A DNA stretch of 64,000 bases from the NCBI GenBank assembly GCA_948567375.1, contig OX419758.1, forward strand, positions 17,737,001 to 17,801,000, in the 5' to 3' direction. Position numbers and translations under genes: made by a program. The notes under the pieces are model-generated. The model did not search any database, was not told the DNA's origin, and was given only the letters and a program-made list of their open reading frames with translations. Positions 1-11,411 of this stretch are shown here, one piece after another (position 1 is the stretch's first letter; every line of letters starts with the position of its first letter). The DNA comes from Lunularia cruciata (taxonomy: Eukaryota; Streptophyta; Marchantiopsida; Lunulariales; Lunulariaceae).

Positions 1-653
1 CAGTTTTGGATCGCGGAAGTGCTGTCAACCCCGATGCTATTGGCGACCGCACCGTAGGTGGTGATAGAGAGGGAGTCTGCCGGTTGGGTGAGGGCTGGAG
101 GAGGAGCTTCGACATCGATCACGTCAATGTAGTAGAAAGCTGCAGTATTTACGGTATCCTTCTGTAATTTGAAAGTAGATCCGGGGGTCATAGCGTCCCC
201 GGTTATGAATGTGCGCATGTCATCGAAGAACACACGGGGAAACCCGTCTGCTGGGTTCTGGTTATTCCCTTGGTAATTGGAATTACCTCCTGCATCAGTA
301 CCTCCTTCGTAGAGCCAGGTTTGTTTAGAGGTCAACAATAAACTCTGTCGGAAAACGTCGTTGATGTATAGATTCAATGTCGCATTTAGTCCTCGCCCAT
401 CCGAAGAATCTGGAACACACGCTCGTAGATTAATAGCGGTTATGTTGTTGCCTGTGTTATTTGCCCACTGGACGAAGTGGCCCGTGCCCGTAAGTTGTAC
501 ATAGGCGTGACCAGACGCTTCAAGCACCGGGCTCGAATACCTATTTGTGGGTGGGGTGGTCAACGAAATAACCTGTGCTCCACCTCCAATCGTTCCTGCC
601 TCAGCCTCGTAGCTAGTAAACAAGGTCGTTGCACCAATCGTGGGGCTCGCCAT
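1..653 (-). CDS. Carbohydrate-binding module plus beta-helix glycan-active protein, N-terminal part (3' end beyond window)
   Basis: Reading the minus strand from the ATG at 653 gives 217 open codons to the window edge. Residues about 14-180 look like a CBM6/35-type beta-sandwich of the mycodextranase kind: it opens with SYEAEAGTIGGGAQV, then HAYVQLTGTGHFVQW, a TWLYEGG stretch and ADGFPRVFFDDMRTF. After a Pro-rich linker (APPPALTQP), SITTYGAVANSIGVDSTSAIQ matches the start of right-handed beta-helix enzymes (pectate lyase 3, GH55, GH87 type). The expected role is extracellular polysaccharide binding and cleavage, but the catalytic part lies outside the window. The chosen ATG has an in-frame TAG six codons upstream, and the product has no obvious signal peptide, so a short upstream exon carrying one is possible. 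The architecture is common in bacteria and fungi and unusual for a plant. The exact substrate is not predictable. Confidence 0.72.
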   Translation of the reverse strand, partial: MASPTIGATTLFTSYEAEAGTIGGGAQVISLTTPPTNRYSSPVLEASGHAYVQLTGTGHFVQWANNTGNNITAINLRACVPDSSDGRGLNATLNLYINDVFRQSLLLTSKQTWLYEGGTDAGGNSNYQGNNQNPADGFPRVFFDDMRTFITGDAMTPGSTFKLQKDTVNTAAFYYIDVIDVEAPPPALTQPADSLSITTYGAVANSIGVDSTSAIQN

Positions 654-3600
654 GTATCGATTCTCGGGCTAAGGGGTTGAGCTATAAGCGGATTGACGTA
701 CTCCTGACAGTCTCTAACACTCACAAACAGGACGGCAATGTCATACAAACAGAGGTTTGCGATTAGGTTTGGCATCGATTCTCATTGCCTCATCCTCTGT
801 ACATCGCCCGGACCACTAGAATCATACCATACCAGCATGTTTTAAACTAGTAGCAGACTGAAGATGTTTCTCACAACCGAGATTTAGCTCTTCACTCAGC
901 GGATGCGAGCAGCAAGCAATGGTTTGGCTTAGTTTACAACGTTTTAATTCCAAGTTTCAAAACAGAGAAAGCCGAAGTAGAACCTACGTTCAAATCTAGC
1001 TTCAATCAGTGATCAGTAGGTGCCTTCGATTCGTGGCTTACTGATCTGCCTGAAGCTAAGATTTATATCCCTCACTCTCCCACGTATATAATAGATGAGG
1101 GATAAAATTTTCGGTCCATTTTAACTAGTGAAAATCTTTACCATACAGACTCGACGCTTTAGCTATTTCGTCCATGACCGTTGCCAGTCCTTCACTGGAT
1201 GGATTTGTTGTCAATGGTCTGCGAGGACGTGTTCGGGAGTCTTAAGTCTGCGATCATTCAGCAGCCAATCCCTACGTTACAGAGAGAGAAAACAACTGCA
1301 TGTAGTCATAGTTAGTGCTCGGGCTGTAGCTGTCACCTTTCATTGCTCGACTAAATCATGCGTGATGCACTGATGCTGGAAGAAAAATACTCGAAAGAAG
1401 TCGCGATTTCTGTCATGAAGGCGGCTGTTGACGAAACTTTCTCAATTGCACCGGGAAAAGAAGAAGCTTATCCAGTCGCGCTTTAGCTGGTCATGAAGCC
1501 AAAGTAGCGTAACAAACTTATGTGTCCCCGATTTTGATAGAGTGGACATACGAGCAAATTCCATGGATACATTGCTGTAGACAATAAATCGTGAATAAAT
1601 CGAGAGGACAAAAGCCACTTTTACACATTTTTACGCTGATGCCCCTAACCTCAACGTTTCGCACTGGAGAACTATATTAGTGACAAGTTACTGTTGAGAA
1701 GCACCCACAATAGTTTTGACCTGAGTCCATTCACGTCTCATCTTTCCCGGTACCGTTTTGTTACACGTTATTTAAAAAATAATTATCGATTAGAATTTAA
1801 TTTTCCATAAGAAACTTTGTCTCCGCATTCATTTTCTTAAAAGTATGTCTACAAAGAGTGCTTTCATTTTGTACTTAAATTGATGCTTTTGAAACGAAAA
1901 TAATGAAACCTGTAAAATTTTAGATCTTAGGAGTTTTACGTGGAGTTTCGTGTACTGCAAGAGGCAAGCCAGAGTAGGCACTCCTGGTTACGAAAATTTA
2001 ATGTAAGAACCTATGGAGCTTATAAAGTAACAAATCGTAAAAGAAGGAATTTGTGGGCAGATGCCGTTGCACATCGTATTGATCTTTCTTATGTTAATGC
2101 CCGGCTTGCAACTCGTGAAATGCCACGTTGAAACCCCATTCGGAAAGAGTATGTTCATTGAGAACTGTGGTAACCAGCTAGTTAAAAAGCAAGAAGTAAT
2201 TCTAATTGGGACGTGAATCGATGCAATCTTGTTTAAGTCAGTCAACATGGCAAAGGTAAGAATCACAAGATATATGCAGGTTCACATTTTGAAGAACGTG
2301 ATGTATTTGTCTACTAGCCAGTGGACAATCTGACTTGTTTCTCCAAACTTTATTAGTGTGGGGTATATGCAACGTTTGTGTATCAACATTTGGTGCCAAT
2401 ATCCTAAAGTTACTGCCTGTACATTATATAAAGGCAGAGTATTGGCAGTCCCCATGGTTATGTATATAATGATGCTTTGCTGCACCATGGAAAGCTATTG
2501 TTTTTCCAATACAATATTGCACTATACTAACTTTTGAATTTCATTTAACTCTCCTTACATGTATCTCTCATTATGTTTTTTATGCTCAGGCTTTGTGTCT
2601 TCACAGATTTGCAATAGCAATAGGAACACCTAGCACAACTAAGGTTCTTTCTCCCCACATACAGGATATATCACTCAAGAATCTCTATCACATTGTTCGA
2701 GAGTAGATTATCTTCCTCTTAGTTTGTTTGGTTCAGTTTTTTTAGAGTGCTTCTTCCTTGATGTACCTTTACCTCATAGAGCTAGAATTCTCTATTGCGG
2801 TGGGAAAGGCTTTAGAACCTAGCTCCAAGCTTCTCCCTTGATTGGCAATTTCCGATTTACTTCTAAGGAGTTTACTGTTTACTTATGAGTACTTTATCAC
2901 AACTCTACAATTGAGGTTGTGTCTCCAACATCTAGCTCTCATATTGCTTATGGACCAAGGCATATGTGGTTCTCCATATGATATACAAGATATATAGTTC
3001 TTTACGGCATGCAATAGGTGGAGAGCACGCTAGATTCCATGATGCAATTTGTATAAAGTGACTAAAATTTTACAAGCTACATGAGCTTAGGTTCAGATTG
3101 AGTTATGATTGGATCTACCAAAACCACCTATCCATTAGGTATGACCGGATATATTACATTCATAGATGACCATTGCACCTTACATGACATGGTAGTGGTA
3201 AAACCCTTACAAGTAGAGTCATTGACATTGACAAATGTACAAGTAGAAGCAATAACAGCCATTGCCTCTAGGAGCAAGAAGGACCACTACGCACCTTGGC
3301 TATCCTTGGATGCCTTTATCTACTAGTGATCGAGATTTTTAGGTACATGTATCACCACTTTAACAATCTCCTCAAGAAGGCAACACAAAGTTCCTTGCAA
3401 AGGAGAAGTGCATTGGCTATTTCTCCAACCATGCTCACATCTTATTATCGATAGCACATATCAATTACTTTACAATGTACTCAAGGTTTGGGTCTTCAAT
3501 GACCAGCAACTATAGTAAGAATACCCAACATGGCTAGGGTCTTCCGTCCTCACTACTACATACCATTGGAATACTAGTACCAAACAGTTCAGGAGTAGAC

Positions 3601-5850
3601 TACACTCTTCTTAGCTTCTTTGGTGCTTGTTGTTAGTGCACTTTTTCCTCAAGTGTGCCTTCTATTTTTGTGTTGCTTCATGGTTGCTTAGATCAACTGA
3701 GCCTCACTCTCTTTTTTCCTTTTGCAATTAGTTGTGCACTAGTACTCCATTCCACTTGGTGTATATATACAAAATCTTCCTCTCTGGAATGTTTTTAGGT
3801 TTCAATCATATTTCTTTCTCTTCTCACTTAGGACTTTTGAGCCTTGCATCCTTTATTTCCTTTTCACTTTTCTATACATAGTACTCTTTCCCCTTTTCCT
3901 TTGGGGTACTTTATATATTTATAACTCCTTTGTTATGCTACTCACAATTAGTTCTCGTGTAGTGTGAGTGTTTTATAGCACAATTTGGTCTGTTCCTTTA
4001 GAGGCTTCTTTATATCATTGCTCATAAACTATATAAATTCTGGACCAACTGAAATAGCTAGCTTCAAAATGTTAGAGAAAGCAACATCCTTGGACAACAA
4101 GGGACAACAAGGGTGTTGTTTATTTCCCAAAGATAGGTTGTTAGAATATCTCATAAAATTGGAACGAGCTTAGTGCAATCATATCACCTATTGTAAGGGA
4201 AGCAGATTTGATTTTGGCCCTTTGGACATCATTGTCAGGTTGTATCAAGTTTGTACAGTAGGTGCCTAAGAATGCACAAAGCTTGAAAGGTACAACAAGA
4301 TATTCCTTTATAGAGGTGATATACAAAATTGCAAGTGTTGCATTAATTAATGGGGAGTTGGCTAGATTTGTCCTGCACTGTTTGTCCTACTTGACCTAAA
4401 AATGATGTGAGTAGAATTGCCAAGAGAGTACCATGTGAAACTCAAAGTTTAGTGGTGCTAGCAATTTGTTTTATATGCATCCAATATACACATTCCACCA
4501 AAATGAGAAAGTAAACTGCATAGAAAATGGTAAGCATGGAGAGACCACATCAAGCCATACAGAGGTGAGACTAAATAGGTAAACTGAGCTAAGTCCCAAT
4601 AGTTTTGATATGAGAAATATGCACTACCACACCTAAGATATCTGAGCTATGCAATTGGTAAGGTCTACAAACTACTAGAGCATGAAGAAGCATCACCTAA
4701 TGTGATTGCTCTCCTATGGATTGCACCAACCAATGCTCTCTATAGAGCAATGGTGAGTTGAAACCTCAAAATGAGAAAAATCAGCCAGAATTAGGTGAGC
4801 TGAAACTTTGGGATGACGACAATTTCCCAGCAAGATTTGTAATTCCAACTAGAGTTTGACTTCACAATGCAATAGTTGAAGAATAGCCAACCCGGTCTTG
4901 GATACAAACATTCACCTGACTAGGTGCAAATAAACCCCAAAGTAATCTATGTTGGATGTTGTGTATGCTTAAGCTTGGAGATGAGGTATGAGGGAACACA
5001 AATGAGTAGTTCCAATGGAAACAAAGAACAATGGCCCACTTATAATATTGTTCATTTTTCTTTTATTTGGGTATAACATTTGTCTCTTGGAATTTTGATC
5101 ATCTTCAAAATCAGACATTTAACGTCCCTTCATTCATAACTAAATTTGCAGCTAAAGACCTTTTTGCAGTTCCACCCATTAGAAGAAAATAAGAAAACAC
5201 TATCTCTTTGCATATCCAAAGGTTCTAGCTTTTATGTATCTTAGACATGCCAATTATTTTGTAATAGTCTATATCTATATGAGTCATTCATGATGGATTG
5301 CTATAACTATTTTCTGTTGAATAATAATTTCAAATAGTTGGAAATTTAACATCATCAAAGAAACAAAAAGAAAATATTGATTTGTTGCATTTCCATTTGA
5401 CTCTCTTTTGAATTTTGATAAGCTTGATTAGGGATCTTTTTTTATAGAAAGTGCTTGTCCAAGTACCATATTCTTATTTCAAATGGTTCTTTTACCATAA
5501 ATTCTTCAATCAAAGAGGTTCTTGTATCAAATATTATGAAATTGGAGAGTTCCTATACTAGAGGGATTGTGTATGACATGTGATGGAGTTTACAAAATGG
5601 CTGATTTACTTTGGTATCAAAATTACTCCCTTGAAATTTGTTGATTGTTTTTCTACTTTTTGTTTTGTTTTGTGTGTGTTTGTTCTTAAGTATGTTCCTC
5701 ATTTTGCATCAAATTTTTTGTCTATTGCTTGGATGTATACTCTTCTAGTTATGTTTTAGGTTCTATCTCTTGGGACTTGGGAGAACTTCAATAGATTCGC
5801 TCTTGATGCCTCCACTTTGTTCTTTAGCATAGGCAGCTAGAAGGACTACC
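654..5850. other. Intergenic, AT-rich, no supportable gene
   Basis: The first few hundred bases should contain the promoter and 5' UTR of the minus-strand gene; a TATA-like ctattatatac on the minus strand near 1085-1095 is a weak candidate. The rest has only short random open frames with many stops. The 3105-3326 frame has a faint copia-integrase flavour (GYITFIDDH), but its neighbours do not support it. I see no RNA gene or strong repeat. Confidence 0.6.
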
Positions 5851-6192
5851 ATAGGTGAGGCTCCTCATAAAGCACTCCATAACACCTAGGGGTGGATCTA
5901 AGCATTGCCTTTCCAACATACCCCATCATGGGCTCAAGCTCTTTTGGATGGAGCCACCTCCATTCCTTTGCCATCCCTTTGCAAGGACCCTACATTGCAT
6001 GGCTCTCCTATGGAGGATCCTCCACCCCTTATCCCCTCAATTCCTCCCCTTCCTCCCATGATATTTCCTCTTAGTGTCCCAACTCCATCACCATGAACAC
6101 CAAATGATCCAATACCCCCTATCCCTCTAGACTCCCTATCACCATTGTTGGATATCCTCCCTCTAGTATCCTTAGCACCCCCTTACATCTTG
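5851..6192. other. C-rich left flank of the chromovirus
   Basis: This short stretch is rich in CCT/CCA and open in more than one plus-strand frame, giving Pro/Ser/Leu-rich peptides of low complexity. No domain is visible. It directly adjoins the left LTR but does not look like the missing N-terminal integrase or gag part of the copia element found on the other side of the chromovirus. Confidence 0.5.
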
Positions 6193-6296
6193 TGTAAAAG
6201 ACCGAAACCGAGGAGAGAAATAGGAGAATGGAAACTCACATTGGGACACTTGAATGAGGTAAAACTCCGAATGCCTAGCATGAGCTTTGGCCTTGG

Positions 6297-6304
6297 TATT
6301 TATA
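6297..6304 (-). promoter_or_regulatory. LTR TATA box (3' LTR copy)
   Basis: The minus strand reads CTATAAATACC, a canonical plant TATA box, placed downstream of the heat-shock elements in element orientation. Transcription would start around 6265-6275, leaving an R-U5 of about 75 bp. Confidence 0.65.
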
Positions 6305-6444
6305 GGTAGCATACAAGGCCTTTGAAGCTTCTCAAGAAGCTTCCTTGAGCCGCTTTCTTGGAGTGCAAGTCAAGTTAACTAGGAAGCTTTTGAAGAAGCT
6401 TCCTTCTAGAAGCCGCCTACTTGGCGTGCAAGCTAAGCTAGTTA

Positions 6445-6471
6445 GAAGCTTCTAGAAGCTTCCTTCTAGAA
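6445..6471. promoter_or_regulatory. Heat-shock element cluster in LTR U3 (3' LTR copy)
   Basis: Bases 6445-6462 read GAAgcTTCtaGAAgcTTC, four alternating GAA/TTC pentamer cores at the exact spacing of a plant heat-shock element; a further TTCtaGAA follows at 6464-6471. In element orientation it lies about 140-170 bp upstream of the TATA box. The match to the nGAAnnTTCn consensus is read directly; binding by a heat-shock factor is inferred. Confidence 0.7.
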
Positions 6472-6532
6472 GCTACCTGCTTAGGGCGCAAGTTAACTAG
6501 TTGGGAAGCTTCCTAAGAAGCTTCTTAGATGC

Positions 6533-6545
6533 TTCTAGAATATTC
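6533..6545. promoter_or_regulatory. Second perfect heat-shock element (3' LTR copy)
   Basis: The bases read TTCtaGAAtaTTC, a perfect three-unit heat-shock element, farther upstream in U3 than the cluster at 6445-6471. The same sequence is conserved in the other LTR at 11752-11764. Confidence 0.65.
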
Positions 6546-6549
6546 TAGG

Positions 6550-8958
6550 CTATTTTGGCTTATTCTCTACTTCATAAGCCCGACTAACTTCGTCACTAAA
6601 CTCCATATTGTTACATATTCCCCCGCCGCTAGTTGGTGACGTCCTCGTTGCCAGTGAAGCTTCAAATTCCTTGATGGCCATATGTGCATTCTGGAGGTGA
6701 GAAAGAGGTTCCCATGTGGCATCATGAAGGGGATACCCTTTCCAAAGGACCTTGTACTCCGTGTGTTGGCGACGGCCTCGTTGAATATGGCGACGCGCAA
6801 GGATACGATCAACTTCGTACTCCTCATGATCATTGATAGGGATAGGAAGAGGGGGAGGTTGGACTCGAGAGGAAAAGGAAGAAGGGTTAGGAACAAAGGG
6901 TTTCAACTTGGAAACATGAAAGACAGGATGGATACGCATGTGACAAGGTAAGGCAAGACGATAAGCAACAGGAGAGATAATATGGGTGATATCAAAGGGT
7001 CCTATCCAATTAGGAGCAAGTTTACGAACTTGGGTATCAAGTGGGAGAGGGAGGTTACTAGAGGATAGCATGACTTTATCACCAACTTCAAAGGTGAGAT
7101 CACGACGATGATGGTCTGCATATTGTTTTTGGCGATTCTGAGCAACAAGGAGGTGAGACTTGGCTTGTTGGAGAGAGCGGGATATAGTGGTCAAGAATGT
7201 AGAAGTATGAGGAACCTGAGAGGGAGGGGGAGCAAGAAGAGAATCTGGAACAAGCGGATCTTGGCCAAAATTGAGAAAGAAGGGAGAAAATCTAGTGCTT
7301 GCCTGTTTGGAGTTGTTGTAGGCAAATTCTGCAACTGCAAGACATTCATCCCAGTTGGTATGGTGGACATTGACAAAGGCCCGCAACATATCCTCCAATG
7401 TACGATTGGCGCGTTCAGTTTGTCCATCAGTTTGAGGATGATAGGCCGTGGACAAAGCAAGCTTGGTGCCGAGTATCTGAAAGAGTGCTTGCCAAAACTT
7501 CCCGGTAAAGCGAGGATCACGGTCGGAGATGAGTACGCGTGGCATGCCATGATGCTTGAAGACATTGTCAAAGTAGATTTGTGCTAAGGTTGGAGCATCC
7601 ACGGTATCACAAGTTGGTGCCAAGTGGATTTGCTTACTAAGCTTATCCACAAATACCACGATGGCGGTGTGTCCTTGTTTTGTCTTTGGCAAGGATGTGA
7701 TGAGATCCAAGCTCACATGCTCCCAACGAGCGGATGGAATGGCGAGTGGTTGAAGGAGTCCACTCGGCTTTTGGTTGCTGGCCTTGTTCCGTTGGCAACT
7801 CTCACATGATCGGACAAAGTCTCGAACATCTCGTGTCATGTTGGGCCACCACCATTGGCATTGGAGGGTGCCCAAGGTCTTGTCCACTCCCATGTGACCA
7901 GCTATTGGTAAATCATGGGCTTCTTGAAGGTGCACAAGTCGAAGATCACCTTTGGCTGGAACATAGATCTGGTCTGCATGGAATAAAAGGCCTTCCTTGA
8001 AGGAGAAGGTGTTGTACTCCTTGTCGCATGCTGTCAGACGACCGTGTACCATTTGGAAGAAGGGATCTTGTCGTAGAGCTGATTGAAACTCATTGTGGAC
8101 CTTAGGGTCAATGGACACCGTTGTAATTGCCGCCGTGATGAAAGGAAGATCCTTCAAATCAGGTCGTCGTGATAGAGCATCGGGAATGACATGGAACCGA
8201 CCTGGTTTGTACTCAAGTTTGATGTCAAACAATTGGAGTTGCTCTTCCCATCGATGATGCCGGCTCTTCATGTGCTCCAAGTGTAAGGTCTGCAACAATG
8301 GCTTGTGATCAGTTCGCATGATCACTTGTTTCCCCAAGAGATAATGCCTCCATACCTTGGTGGCATATACCATTGCAAGTTGTTCCCGATCTCGAGCAGA
8401 GTAATTTCTTTCCGCTGTATTTAGTCGGCGAGACACAAAGGCAATCGGATGTAGTCCATCTGGAAATTCTTGTTGCAACACAACTCCAATTGCAAAGTTA
8501 GAAGCATCAAAATCAACCACACAAGGTAGTTGAGGATCATATGGTTGAAGAATAGGTCTTGAAGACACCATATGATTTAACTTCTGGAATGCTTCTTCAT
8601 GCTTGGTGGTCCACTGGAAGCTCGAGTTCTTTCCCAAGAGGTCAGTCAATGGTGCAGCCACGTGAGCATAATAGTGGATGAACCGTCGGTAAAAACTGGC
8701 CAGTCCATTGAATGCTCGTACTTCTGTAGCATCCTTCGGGGTAGGCCAATCAGTAATGGCCTTGATCTTCTCTTCTTCCATCTTGATCCCCTCTGATGAG
8801 ATCTTATGACCCAAGAAGGTAACCTCCTTCTGCCAAAAAGCACACTTTGACTTCTTGCAGTAAAATTTCCACTGTCGTAGTCGTCTTAGGACTTCTCGCA
8901 CATGATTCACATGTTCTGCCTCTGTCTTGCTATAGATTAAGATATCATCTAAGAACAC
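6550..8958 (-). pseudogene. pol: Chromovirus pol, C-terminal part: RT end, RNase H, integrase, chromodomain
   Basis: This 802-codon open stretch starts inside the RT catalytic motif (FLDDILIYS), so it is a fragment made by an upstream frameshift and not a true gene start. Counting from there, RNase H covers about 145-250 (Asp149/151, Asp197 in TDHKPL, Asp240 in PDALSR). The integrase zinc finger has His328, His335, Cys365 and Cys368. The DDE core has Asp398, Asp459 (ISDRDPRF) and Glu495 (TDGQTERANR). A chromodomain follows at about 692-745 (EYEVDRILARR, YKVLWKGYPLHDATWEP). All integrase catalytic residues are present. The frame runs over the polypurine tract into the LTR before stopping. The chromodomain in this class steers integration toward particular chromatin. 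Confidence 0.92.
6616..6629 (-). other. Polypurine tract
   Basis: The minus strand reads GCGGCGGGGGAATA immediately before the 3' LTR start TGTAAC. This is the plus-strand DNA priming site of the retrotransposon. Confidence 0.85.
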
Positions 8959-10240
8959 ACCACGGACCGATCCAATAGTCCCTCCAACACTCGATGCATC
9001 TGATCCATGAAGACTGCTGGAGCATTAGTGAGTCCGAAAGGTAGAACTCTCCACTCAAAATGTCCATACCTTGTGCGAAAAGCAGTCTTCTGCACGTCCT
9101 CTCCTTCAATAGGAATTTGCCAATAGCCGCTACGAAGATCCAGCTTGGAAAAGTAGCGTGCTCCACTTAGTTGATCAAGCAGGTCATCGATCCGAGGCAA
9201 GGGATATGCATTCTTCACGGTTTGCTTATTGAGCCCATGGTAATCAATACAGAAACGAAGTCCTCCATCCTTCTTTGGAACAAACAGTACCGGTGCTCCC
9301 CACAGAGAGGTACTATGTCATATGAAATCCTTCTCTAACAACTCTGTAAGTGTTGTTCGCAACTCCTCCAACTCCTTTGGTGAGAGCCGATAGATTGGTC
9401 TACTCACTGGAGTACTCCCTGGCAATAACTCGATCTTGAAGGGCATACCTCGATCGGAGGGTAATCCCTTTGGCAGATCATCCGGAAACACATCTGCAAA
9501 TTCTTGAACTATCCGATCAACCATTGCTTGATGCGGCACTTGGCCCTCCTCAGATTGTTCTTGTGCAATCGGCTTGATCCACACCGCAAATACAGACTTA
9601 TCGTCCTCCAAAGCTTGCTCTATGGCTGCTTCATTCACAAACTTCCCTTCTAGGGACTCATCTCTCTTCCAAGCTTGCTCCATGGTTGCCTTCCTGGCAA
9701 ACTTCCCATCTTGGGACTCATCTCCCTTCCAGATTTGCTCTATGGCTACCTTCTCGACAAACTTCCCATCTTGGGACTGACTATTCTTAGGTGTCTTACT
9801 CAGAGGTGCCAGACAACCTAATCGGAAATTCCTACCTTGGTGTTGTACTTGAATTTGGTGTCGGGTCCAATCAAATTGAACCTTATGACATTCAAGCCAA
9901 GGTAGACCTAGAATGATATCATAGTGTAGAGGTGCCACTACAAACCTCATACACTCCAAATACTCCTTCCCAATCTTGAAGGTAACGGGATGCAAGGTGC
10001 AGAATGCAAAACCCTTTCTACCATCCGCCATCATCAAACTACTTCCAATCACTGGCTTGATAGGAATACCCAATTCCTTTGCTACTTGCATAGACATGCA
10101 ATTCTCTGAACTTCCAGAATCAACCAAAATTCTACAACCCCGATTAGATATCATACCTTGCAAGTGAAGCAAACTTGCATAGGTCGAGCCTTCAATCCCA
10201 TTGGAACTAATCAAGCTCACAGTAGGTGGCTCAAAATCTC
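8949..10240 (-). pseudogene. pol: Chromovirus pol, N-terminal part: protease and reverse transcriptase, broken
   Basis: From the right, the pol frame opens near 10240 and encodes an aspartic protease (ILVDSGSSENCMS, later DIILGLPWL), a linker with a repeated Glu/Lys-rich block (three copies of a DGKFVEKVAIEQIWK-like unit), then the RT N-terminus (RPIYRLSPKELEEL). A TGA at 9318-9320 interrupts RT where the family normally has Arg, a change expected from CGA deamination. RT continues through [14 protein letters not shown] and [15 protein letters not shown]. It then shifts frame near 8955-8957, apparently through a two-base TG duplication directly before the catalytic FLDD. Each break alone would prevent an active RT from this copy. 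Confidence 0.88.
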
Positions 10241-11140
10241 CTACTGGGATTCCTCGTTTCCCGGATCATTCCGCTCCACAACCTCCACTTGGGCAACTTG
10301 TCGAGGTCGTCCATTCTTGAGTGGACATTCAGCAATGCGATGCCCCAACTGGCGACAATAAAAACAACCTCCATTTTGTTGTAATCTTTCTCTATCTGCT
10401 GTGCCAAGTGGTCTTCGCTGGATAGCATCAATCTCCATTGGTACAGGTTCTTCCACTCGTGGTACGAGTAGGTTTTGTGTAGGTTGAGGTCGAGACCAAG
10501 TTGTGGCAACTAAGGAATCAAAACGCTCAGCCAATTGCATGGCTTCTTCTACGTTCTGTGGCTCTCGCATGGTCACCTCCAATCTGGTTTGTGACTTCAA
10601 TCCTCGCACAAATCGATCTAGAACTTCACCTTCTTGGATATTTGGAATTTGCATGATGATATTCTGAACTTGTGTGATGTAGCTTCTCACTGAGCCAATC
10701 TGCCTCAACTCCGCCAATTTATCTCGTGCAGCTCGGGTGGCATTTATAGTCTGAAATCGACCAAGTATTGCATCCTTAAATTCTGCCCATGTCAAAATTG
10801 GTGTAACAATTTGTCGTTCAGCTCTTTCTACTCGGAATCGCCACCAAAGTTTTGCCACACCATCCAACTGGCTAGAAGCCAAGAGAATTTGTTTCCGCTC
10901 GTCTTGAAGATTGGTGGCTTCAAAGTAACGTTCACAGTCAAACAAAAAATTCTCCACTATGCTTGGAAGATTCTTGCCTTCAAACACCTTGGGTTTCGGA
11001 AATCGAATGCGATCTTCTCCATCTCGAACTGGCGCTCTGTCTATCTATTCTCGTCGTTGTTGGTCTCGTTCATCCAACAATCGAGTAAGATGCTCGATTT
11101 GTTGTTGCATTGCAAGGATAACATCCGGTATTGCCGCCAT
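10241..11140 (-). pseudogene. gag: Chromovirus gag with CCHC knuckle, nonsense-interrupted
   Basis: The likely start is the ATG at 11140 (MAAIPDVILAMQQQIEHLT, a coiled-coil-like N-terminus). An in-frame TAG at 11045-11047 interrupts it after about 31 codons; the frame then continues through FPKPKVFEGKNLPSI, the gag core (ETFVRGLKSQT-type region) and one zinc knuckle, CFYCRQLGHRIAEC (CX2CX4HX4C), near 10340-10380. It stops at 10241 (NDPGNEESQ). The next open pol frame is shifted by one relative to gag, so either programmed frameshifting or a further lesion separates them. Nucleic-acid binding and capsid formation are the family role. Confidence 0.85.
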
Positions 11141-11398
11141 TGCTACTACTCTATTCCACTACTCTCAATTTATCTAGTTGATTAACACATAGATACAACA
11201 CGTCCACCGTTCTCCATAAGTTACAACTGGAAGTATCAAGGGTTCCTCTGACACGGTGATCATATGTAGAAAGTCCTGCCCAAAGCGTGAGGTGATGAAT
11301 TGTGTGAAACGATGCTTTGGTAATATTTGGACATGAAAGTCCCAATGGTTTGGCGGAAGTGGATTTGGTGGTCCATAAATTCCATCCATCCCATTCCT

Positions 11399-11410
11399 GC
11401 TCTGATACCA
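11399..11410 (-). other. Primer binding site (initiator-Met tRNA)
   Basis: The minus strand reads TGGTATCAGAGC one base inside the 5' LTR. This is the classic plant retrotransposon PBS, complementary to the 3' end of tRNA-iMet. Confidence 0.92.
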
Positions 11411-11411
11411 A

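Larger units (their letters stand above)
6193..6615 (-). repeat. 3' LTR of the chromovirus
   Basis: On the minus strand it begins TGTAACAATATGG and ends GGTCTTTTACA. It contains about three imperfect 60-bp tandem units (roughly 6330-6530) rich in GAAGCTTC, then a TATAAATA box (plus-strand tatttata at 6297-6304). That layout puts about 300 bp of U3 upstream of the TATA box and a short R-U5 after it. The pol frame reads through into this LTR and stops at 6550. Confidence 0.93.

Noticed and set aside
3105-3326. Frame with GYITFIDDH resembling copia integrase
   Set aside because: Only a few residues match; no adjoining integrase, RT or gag signature on either side.
7108-7587. Plus-strand frames inside the chromovirus pol region
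   Set aside because: They are antisense to the clearly recognisable integrase and RNase H coding sequence.
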